Positions 5,028 through 10,021 of a stretch of 10,021 nt of DNA are shown here, one piece after another. Below the pieces are notes generated by a model. That model had not been told where the DNA came from. It did not search any database and saw only the letters and a program-made list of their open reading frames with translations. Origin of the DNA: Thioalkalivibrio sp. (GTDB lineage: Bacteria > Pseudomonadota > Gammaproteobacteria > Ectothiorhodospirales > Ectothiorhodospiraceae); assembly GCA_018224485.1 (NCBI GenBank), contig JAGTVE010000302.1:1-10021 (forward strand), in the 5' to 3' direction. Every line of letters starts with the position of its first letter. The stretch's first letter is position 1. The translations under genes were made by a program, and so were the position numbers.

Positions 5028-7373
5028 CTAGACCTCTTCCCGGGGTCGTTCCCCGAATTCGGGGCAGGGACGTCGCTCCCGTTTCTCCCGCGCAGGAGAG
5101 CGACTGGAAGCCAGGGCCAGCCGGACCGGTTCCATGGCCTCGCCGCGGGTCTCCACGCGGCCAATCACCGTTGCGGACGGGTAGCCCGCGCGCCGGAGTT
5201 CGGCCACGCAGGCATCAGCGTGTTCCGCCGGCAGGCTTGCGAGCAGTCCCCCGGCCGTCTGCGGATCGAACAGCAGCGGGAAGTGCGGGTGGCGCGCCGC
5301 CTCCTCGAGGTCGGCGAGGCCCCGGCGCAGCCGCAGGTTCTGCGGCTGCAGTGAGGACAGTATCCCGGCGGCCACTGTCTCCGGCGCCCCGTCCAGCATC
5401 GGGATCGCGTCCATCTCCAGCACCGCGTCCACGTCCGACGCCCGGGTCATCTCCAGCAGGTGGCCCATCAGCCCGAAGCCGGTCACGTCGGTACAGGCCG
5501 TGGCCCCGTGTCGGCGCAGGACCACGCCGGCCTCCAGATTACTGACGCACATCGACGCGATCGCCGCGTCGACCCAGCGGCCCCTGGCCTTGCCGCGCAT
5601 GTCGGCGGCAAACAGCGTACCGGTGCCTATGGGCTTGTTCAGCACCAGCACGTCGCCCGGCTGCATGCCGCCCTTCCGCCAGATCCGGTCCGGGTCCACC
5701 AGGCCGTTTACCGTGAGTCCGAAGGCGAGTTCGGCGCCCTCGCTGGAATGCCCGCCGGCCAGTACTGCACCGCTGGGTTCGAGCACGGCAAGCGCCCCGG
5801 CCAGCAGCTCGTAGAGCGACTCCTCCACCACCTGCTCCCGCCCATAGGGCACCGTGGCAATCGCCAGCGCGGACTGGGGTTCCGCGCCCATCGCGAAGAG
5901 ATCTCCGAGCGCGTGGTTTGCCGCGATGCGGCCGAAGGTATAGGTATCGTCGATGAAGGCGCGGAAGTAGTCCACGCTCTGCACCAGCATGCGGCCCTCG
6001 GGGACGGCGAGCACGGTGGCATCGTCCGGGGCGTCGATGCCGAGCACCACGTCACCCCGTCCGGAGACCGGCAGGCGTTGAATCACGCGGGTGAGGACCG
6101 TACTGCCCACCTTTGCCCCGCAGCCGCCGCAGCGCATCGCGAGCGTGGACAGCTCCCGGATCGCGTCCTGGTCGGCGACCCCGGCCGCGAGCTTCGGCCC
6201 GGACTCCTCCTCCATCTCCGGCAAGTCGTTGAAGCGCTCCATGAACCGGCGGTCGATCCAGTCCTTCATCCGCCACAGCCAGGCCCCTTCCATGGAGAAC
6301 GATCCGCGCGAGGCCACCGCGTAGCGGTCGCCAGTGCTGATCAGTCCAAGGAAGTTCCGCTGCGGGCGGTAGCGGCGCAGCGGCCGGCCGGTGGCCGCGC
6401 GCCGCAGGTTCTCGGTGAGCACCGGCCCCTGGCGCACCGCGAAGACGCCCGATTTCGGCCGGTCGTCGGGGAGGGCCGCCACGTCGCCGGCGACGAAAAC
6501 ACCGGGGTGGGACAGCGACTGCAGGTCTTCGTCCACGCGGATGAAGCCGCGCTCGTCCACCGCGAGGCCGGACAGCGCGGGCCAGCCCGGGGCCGAGGCC
6601 GAGGTGACCCAAAGCACCGCGTCGGCCTGCACCTCGGGTTGGCCCTCGGCGACGATCACGCCCTCGCGCAATTCCGTCACGCGGTGCTCGGTGAGCACCC
6701 GGATGTCGCGTTCGCCCATCACCCGGTAGAAGCGCGACCGCACGCCAGCGTTGTGGGTAGGCAGGATGTCGGGACCCCGGGTCAGCAACAGGTATTCGAG
6801 GCGGTCGGGGTCGTCTTTGCGTTCCCGTAACCGGGTCTGCAGGCGGTACTGCGTGGCCAGCGCCAGTTCGACACCGCCGGCGCCGCCCCCGACGACCGCG
6901 ATGCGGAAGCGCCCGCGGCTGTTCAGCACGCGCCGGATCAGATCCTCCCAACCTTGCAGGAAGGCGTCGATGGGCTTGACCGGGAGGGCGTACTCGGCGG
7001 CTCCGGGCACATCCAGCGTCCCTGGGCGGGAGCCGGTGTTGATCGACAGCAGGTCGTAGTGCACTGGCGGTCGTCCCTCGACCTCCACTAGCCGGGATTC
7101 GGGATCAAGCCCGTGCACCTCGCCGTGGTAGAGCCGCGCCCCGGCAAAGCGGGCCAGCGGACCGAGGTCGATGTGGCACTCGTCGAAGTCGTAATGGCCG
7201 GCGACGTAGCCGGGCAGCATCCCGGAGTAGGGCGTGTGGATGTCGCGGGTGACCAGCGTCAGGCGCAGGCCCGGCAGCGGGCGCATTCCGAAGCGGCGCA
7301 GCACCGCCACATGCGCGTGTCCGCCACCGACCAGCACAAGGTCCTTCGCGACGGGTGTGTTGCTCTTCTGCAT
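5028..7373 (-). CDS. senC: Selenophosphate synthetase SelD/SenC fused to N-terminal FAD/NAD(P) oxidoreductase
   Basis: This 781-residue protein has two domains. Residues about 10-385 are a pyridine nucleotide-disulfide oxidoreductase, similar to type II NADH dehydrogenases. They show the FAD motif LVGGGHAHVAVLRRF (14-28), TPYSGMLPGYVAGHY, INTGSRPG, a second nucleotide motif VVGGGAGGVELAL (160-172) and FVAGDVAAL (293-301). Residues about 410-755 are selenide, water dikinase, making selenophosphate from selenide and ATP: CGGCGAK with catalytic Cys418 and Lys421, SVDYFRAFIDD, NHALGDLFAMGA, GGHSSEGAELAFG, TDVTGFGLMGHLLEM (628-642) and DPQTAGGLL (703-711). Position 418 is TGC, so cysteine, not selenocysteine. 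A polar tail of about 26 residues ends it. ATG 7373 follows GGGAGAA at 7-base spacing. The gene lies 41 bases after senA, so it probably supplies selenophosphate for selenoneine, and perhaps also for tRNA or Sec. The oxidoreductase half may reduce a selenium donor; that is inference. Such SelD fusions are known in other proteobacteria. Confidence 0.93.
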   Translation of the reverse strand: MQKSNTPVAKDLVLVGGGHAHVAVLRRFGMRPLPGLRLTLVTRDIHTPYSGMLPGYVAGHYDFDECHIDLGPLARFAGARLYHGEVHGLDPESRLVEVEGRPPVHYDLLSINTGSRPGTLDVPGAAEYALPVKPIDAFLQGWEDLIRRVLNSRGRFRIAVVGGGAGGVELALATQYRLQTRLRERKDDPDRLEYLLLTRGPDILPTHNAGVRSRFYRVMGERDIRVLTEHRVTELREGVIVAEGQPEVQADAVLWVTSASAPGWPALSGLAVDERGFIRVDEDLQSLSHPGVFVAGDVAALPDDRPKSGVFAVRQGPVLTENLRRAATGRPLRRYRPQRNFLGLISTGDRYAVASRGSFSMEGAWLWRMKDWIDRRFMERFNDLPEMEEESGPKLAAGVADQDAIRELSTLAMRCGGCGAKVGSTVLTRVIQRLPVSGRGDVVLGIDAPDDATVLAVPEGRMLVQSVDYFRAFIDDTYTFGRIAANHALGDLFAMGAEPQSALAIATVPYGREQVVEESLYELLAGALAVLEPSGAVLAGGHSSEGAELAFGLTVNGLVDPDRIWRKGGMQPGDVLVLNKPIGTGTLFAADMRGKARGRWVDAAIASMCVSNLEAGVVLRRHGATACTDVTGFGLMGHLLEMTRASDVDAVLEMDAIPMLDGAPETVAAGILSSLQPQNLRLRRGLADLEEAARHPHFPLLFDPQTAGGLLASLPAEHADACVAELRRAGYPSATVIGRVETRGEAMEPVRLALASSRSPAREKRERRPCPEFGERPREEV

Positions 7374-7414
7374 CGGCAGGTTCTCCCTCTATCTTCCGGA
7401 CCGCCCGCTCGCCC

Positions 7415-8713
7415 TCAGGCCGCGCAGGTCCGGAAGCCCGCGAACACGTCGTTGCGGTCCGGTCCGTAGTAGTTGCGCCAGGTGTTTCGGATCAGGCGCG
7501 AGCGCGTGGCCCAGCAGCCGCCGCGCAGCACCCGGGTCTGCCCGAACATTGGCATGGAATAGTCACGATACATGTCCGGGGTGAATCCGGGGTAGGGGCC
7601 GAAGGGGGTATCGGTCCATTCCCAGACATTGCCGACCATCTGCCGGCAGCCAAAGGCGCTGTCGCCCGCGGGCAGGGCGCCCACGTCGATGGTGCCGAGG
7701 GCGCGGCCATCCAGGTTCGCATGCGCGGGATCCGGCGGGCTGTTGCCCCAGGGGTAGCGGCGCTTCACCGCCGCCAGGCTGGTGCCGTCCGTATCGGGCT
7801 CGCCGGCGGCCGCCACCTCCCACTCCACTTCCGTCGGCAGCCTTCGTCCGGCCCAGCGGCACCAGGCCCTGGCCTCGTACCAGCTCACGTGGATCACCGC
7901 CGCGTGGGCGGGTAACGGCTCCCAGCGGTCGAAGTGCCGCCACTCCCAGCCATCGGTTCCGCGCCGCCAGTACACCGGGTGCTCAAGCCCCGTGGCGCTG
8001 CGCCAGGCCCAGCCGTCTTCGTCCCAGAGTTCCGGGCGCCGGTAGCCACCATCCTCCACGAAGTCAGCGAACTCGGTGTTGCTGACCGCGGCCCGGGCGA
8101 TGCGGAACGGCGCGACCGCCACCGGGTGCGCCCACTTCTCGTTGTCGAAGACAAAGCCGTCGTCCTGCGGCGCGCCCAGCAGGAAGGTCCCGCCCGGAAT
8201 CTCTGCATCGCCGTCGAGCCCGCCGGCCCTCGACGCCGAATCCGCGGCCACACCGATGGCCGGCGGCGGGTACGCGAGGGTCTGGCGGGTGTAGGTGAAG
8301 GCCTCGGTATGCATGTCCTCGTGGAACACGGCGTACTGGGCGAGGTAGTCGCGGTGGGGGTCCGGGCCATCGTGCTCCAGGTGGTGGCGCACGCGCGCCC
8401 TGACGCCATCCATGTACGCCAGCGTCGCCTCGAGGGGTGGAAGGGGCAGGTCCCAGCGGGTGTCGTGGTGGATGCTGATCGAGTCGTACAGCCGGTCCAC
8501 GTCCGGCCGCCCGGGGGCCTCGCCGAGGTGCTGGCGAAGCACCCAGTACTCGTGGAAGTAGGCCGCGTGTCCGATCTCCCAGCGCAGCGGGTTCACTGTC
8601 GGCAGCCGCGGACCCATCAGCTGCTCCGCACCCAGACCCCGGATCAGTGTCAGGGTGCGGGCTCGGGCATCCTCCATCTGCGCGATCAGTTCACCTGGCT
8701 CAGGCAAGTGCAC
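7415..8713 (-). CDS. senA: Selenoneine synthase SenA (EgtB-like)
   Basis: The 432-residue product is a DinB-type plus formylglycine-generating-enzyme-type protein like ergothioneine synthase EgtB. The N-terminal helical domain carries the iron ligand set: WEIGHAAYFHEYW (45-57, His49) and HEDMHTEAF (131-139, His131 and His135). The FGE-like domain starts near 170 with EIPGGTFLLG and includes RLPTEVEWEVAAAG (291-304), GNVWEWTDTPFGPYPGF (361-377) and RVLRGGCWATRSRLIRNTWRNYY (394-416). Known SenA enzymes use oxygen to join a selenosugar to hercynine, the product breaking down to selenoneine. The SenA call over EgtB rests on neighbours: senB diverges from it and the selenophosphate synthetase follows 41 bases later. 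Start: GTG 8713 has an AGAGGAG site 6 bases away. ATG 8758 would lie one base from the senB ATG, and ATG 8884 would overlap senB. Confidence 0.9.
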   Translation of the reverse strand: MHLPEPGELIAQMEDARARTLTLIRGLGAEQLMGPRLPTVNPLRWEIGHAAYFHEYWVLRQHLGEAPGRPDVDRLYDSISIHHDTRWDLPLPPLEATLAYMDGVRARVRHHLEHDGPDPHRDYLAQYAVFHEDMHTEAFTYTRQTLAYPPPAIGVAADSASRAGGLDGDAEIPGGTFLLGAPQDDGFVFDNEKWAHPVAVAPFRIARAAVSNTEFADFVEDGGYRRPELWDEDGWAWRSATGLEHPVYWRRGTDGWEWRHFDRWEPLPAHAAVIHVSWYEARAWCRWAGRRLPTEVEWEVAAAGEPDTDGTSLAAVKRRYPWGNSPPDPAHANLDGRALGTIDVGALPAGDSAFGCRQMVGNVWEWTDTPFGPYPGFTPDMYRDYSMPMFGQTRVLRGGCWATRSRLIRNTWRNYYGPDRNDVFAGFRTCAA

Positions 8714-8759
8714 TTCGGGCTCCTCTGGGTTAAGTTGCTTTCGAACACCTTCGCACATT
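8714..8759. promoter_or_regulatory. senA-senB divergent control region
   Basis: Only 46 bases separate the chosen starts. On the minus strand CATAAT (8762-8757) is a good -10 that would start senA transcription near 8750, leaving a short leader that contains AGAGGAG (8726-8720) six bases before the GTG at 8713. The same spot reads CATTAT on the plus strand (8756-8761), with TTGCTT at 8735-8740 upstream at 15-base spacing, so opposing promoters may overlap. No clear -35 exists for senA. Confidence 0.45.
8720..8726 (-). promoter_or_regulatory. Ribosome binding site that fixes the senA start
   Basis: Read on the minus strand this is AGAGGAG, six bases before GTG 8713. No comparable site precedes ATG 8758 or ATG 8884, so it argues for the shorter senA reading and leaves room for a divergent control region. 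Confidence 0.65.
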
Positions 8760-9725
8760 ATGGACTCTCGATTGCGAGTACACCTGATCACTCCGGCGCC
8801 GTCGCGCGCGCGGGGCGGCAACTGGACCACCGCGGCGCGCTGGGCCGCGATGCTGCGGCGGCTGGGGCACCGGGTCGCCGTCACACGCGTGTATCACGGT
8901 GAGCCGGCCGACCTGATGATCGCACTGCACGCCTGGCGCAGCGCCGACTCCATCGAGCGCTTTGCAAACCAGCACCCGGACCGGCCGTTGGTGGTCGTGT
9001 TGACCGGCACCGATGCCTATCGGTTCATCCACAGCCAGCCCGCACCGACGCTGCGCTCGATCGAGGTCGCGGATGTGCTGGTCGGGCTGCACGACCTGAT
9101 CGACGAGACGGTCCCCGAGGAGCATCGCGGCAAGCTGCGCGTGATCCACCAGTCTGCGCCTCCGGGCCTCCCGCGACAGCCGGCGCGGCGTGATTTCCGG
9201 GTGTGCGTCGCGGGGCACCTGCGCGAGGAGAAGGATCCCCTGCGCCCGGCGCTGGCGGTGCGCGATCTGCCCCGGTCCAGCCGGCTGCGGGTCGATCTCT
9301 TCGGTGCCGCGCACAGCCCGGACTGGGCCGAGGAGGCTCAGGCCGAGATGGCGGTGAACCCCCGCTTCCGCTGGCACGGGGAAGTCCCGAGGCACCGCCT
9401 GCGGCGGGCCTTTGCGCGCTCCCATCTGCTGGTCCTGCCATCGCGCATGGAGGGCGGTGCGAACGTCATCGGCGAGGCCGTGATGGCCGATCTGCCGGTA
9501 GTCGCGTCGCGCATACACGGATCGATCGGTCTGCTCGGCGAGGACTACCCGGGTTTCTACCCGGTCGGCGACGCGGAGGCACTCCGGTCCGTGCTGCTGC
9601 TCGCGGAGCGCGATCCCGGGTTCTATGGTGCCCTGGAACACGCGTGCCGCGCGCTGCGCCCGCTGTTTGACGCGGCGCGGGAGGAACGCGAGCTGGACAA
9701 GCTGGTGCGGGATCTTTGCGGGTGA
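8760..9725 (+). CDS. senB: Selenosugar synthase SenB (GT-B glycosyltransferase)
   Basis: A 321-residue GT-B glycosyltransferase. It starts with the N-terminal Rossmann strand RVHLITPAP (6-14) and the glycine loop ARGGNWTTAARWAAMLRRLGH (17-37). Next come the acceptor-side blocks ADLMIALHAWRSADSI and VVVLTGTDAYRF (78-89), VADVLVGLHD, then the C-terminal domain FRVCVAGHLREEKDP (146-160) and the sugar-nucleotide E-x7-E motif with Glu231 and Glu239 in MEGGANVIGEAVMADLPVVAS. This architecture matches the TIGR04348-type family to which SenB belongs. SenB transfers the sugar of a UDP-sugar to selenophosphate, giving a selenosugar for SenA. The gene diverges from senA. ATG 8760 has no visible ribosome site. 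TTG 8772 would give a start at RVHLITPAP and is a real alternative, especially if CATTAT at 8756 is the -10. Confidence 0.88.
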   Translation: MDSRLRVHLITPAPSRARGGNWTTAARWAAMLRRLGHRVAVTRVYHGEPADLMIALHAWRSADSIERFANQHPDRPLVVVLTGTDAYRFIHSQPAPTLRSIEVADVLVGLHDLIDETVPEEHRGKLRVIHQSAPPGLPRQPARRDFRVCVAGHLREEKDPLRPALAVRDLPRSSRLRVDLFGAAHSPDWAEEAQAEMAVNPRFRWHGEVPRHRLRRAFARSHLLVLPSRMEGGANVIGEAVMADLPVVASRIHGSIGLLGEDYPGFYPVGDAEALRSVLLLAERDPGFYGALEHACRALRPLFDAAREERELDKLVRDLCG

Positions 9726-9731
9726 GGGGGT

Positions 9732-9752
9732 GAGGGGCCGGTGGTGAGGGCC
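9732..9752. repeat. Short copy of the GGGTGAGGG repeat tail
   Basis: GAGGGGCCGGTGGTGAGGGCC matches 4996-5016 at 20 of 21 positions. It lies in the 38-base gap between the converging senB and activase genes and seems to be a remnant of the same repeat family without the hairpin half. Confidence 0.65.
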
Positions 9753-9763
9753 GGCGGCCGGCT

Positions 9764-10021
9764 CTACAGCAGCGGCGTGCCCGCCGACTGGCTGCTTCGA
9801 TTCGCCACTCGCTGTTCCTGGTAGCGCTTCAGAAAGTAGTCGATCGTCTCGGTGCGGATGCGGATCGAGCCGGTCGGGCGGTTTTCGTCGAGGTCCTTCA
9901 TGCAGAAGTAGGGCGTGCCGGAGGACTCGACGATCTCCTGCACCACCGAGTAGAGCGGGGCGTCGTGGCCGCACTTGAAGCTCGAGAGCTCCAGCGCGAC
10001 GAGGTTCGGGTGGCGTGCGAC
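9764..10021 (-). CDS. C-terminus of acyl-CoA dehydratase activase-like protein (DUF2229/BadF-type), 5' end outside window
   Basis: 85 residues and the TAG stop are visible; the frame is open to the right edge. The block ELSSFKCGHDAPLYSVVQEI, then SGTPYFCMKDLDENRPTGS and IRIRTETIDYFLKRYQEQ, is characteristic of the C-terminal end of the large (about 1400 residue) proteins related to 2-hydroxyacyl-CoA dehydratase activases, which combine BadF/HgdC-type ATPase domains with a DUF2229 and HgdB-like region. The conserved FKCGHD cysteine in this end is probably a cluster or metal ligand in the family. In aerobic proteobacteria these proteins have no settled substrate. The last ten residues (SSQSAGTPLL) look like a non-conserved tail. 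The gene converges on senB with 38 bases between stops and is not obviously connected to selenium metabolism. Confidence 0.7.
   Translation of the reverse strand, partial: VARHPNLVALELSSFKCGHDAPLYSVVQEIVESSGTPYFCMKDLDENRPTGSIRIRTETIDYFLKRYQEQRVANRSSQSAGTPLL

Noticed and set aside
6100..6135. Possible selenocysteine (TGA) at the SelD active site
   Set aside because: Reading the minus strand, the active-site codon is TGC (Cys418), and no in-frame TGA occurs in the gene.
5460..6830. 456-residue open frame on the plus strand
   Set aside because: It lies wholly opposite the SelD fusion, is rich in Arg, His, Gly and Ala, and shows no recognisable domain.
8655..8759. Upstream extension of senB from ATG 8655
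   Set aside because: It overlaps the N-terminal coding part of senA and adds serine/cysteine-rich sequence not seen in this glycosyltransferase family.
8714..8884. Longer senA starting at ATG 8884 or ATG 8758
   Set aside because: The extension overlaps the senB coding sequence, its residues look like antisense translation, and a strong ribosome site marks GTG 8713.
7934..8902. 322-residue open frame on the plus strand opposite senA
   Set aside because: It is a shadow of senA and overlaps the start of senB in another frame.
8730..9974. 414-residue open frame on the minus strand
   Set aside because: It is opposite senB, crosses the senB stop and runs into the activase gene. No homology is seen.
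1..10021. tRNA, rRNA, CRISPR array, phage or transposase genes
   Set aside because: No cloverleaf-like sequence, rRNA segment, regularly spaced repeat series or recombinase/transposase motif was seen on either strand by eye.

Overview
The window is GC-rich throughout, with codon use and protein families that point to a gammaproteobacterium. Something like the Ectothiorhodospiraceae / Thioalkalivibrio group would fit, but that placement is an inference from gene style, not from a marker gene. Seven complete and two edge-truncated genes are well supported by homology, plus one complete gene of unknown family. Intergenic gaps carry palindromic repeats.

Left part (1-1320): the truncated 3' side of a membrane-anchored AttH/CrtC-type lipocalin protein (minus strand), a gap holding an inverted pair of REP-like hairpins, and a 63-residue acidic small protein resembling the PA3496 family (minus), with a good sigma70-type promoter in front of it.

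Middle left (1321-4128, plus strand): a periplasmic protein-repair operon. msrP (Tat-exported molybdopterin methionine sulfoxide reductase) and msrQ (heme membrane subunit) are followed by an unrecognised acidic 205-residue protein with a TTG start and by a DUF2007 protein carrying a C-terminal zinc ribbon. A GAACTT-N16-TCATA sequence before msrP looks like an ECF/RpoE-type promoter, which would suit an envelope-damage response.

Centre (4129-5027): a nudF-like ADP-ribose pyrophosphatase gene bracketed almost exactly by 37-bp inverted arms (34/37 identical) of a GGGAGAGGG-type palindromic repeat.

Right part (5028-9725): this is the most notable region, a complete senABC set for selenoneine biosynthesis. 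senA (EgtB-like selenoneine synthase) and a selD/senC gene form a minus-strand operon, and senB (selenosugar-forming glycosyltransferase) is divergent from senA. The selenophosphate synthetase is a 781-residue fusion with an N-terminal FAD/NAD(P) oxidoreductase domain. From the family's known chemistry, SenC makes selenophosphate, SenB puts the selenium on a sugar from a UDP-sugar, and SenA joins the selenosugar to hercynine. The EgtD-type methyltransferase that would make hercynine is not in the window.

Right edge: the C-terminal 85 residues of a very large acyl-CoA dehydratase activase-like protein (minus strand), convergent with senB.
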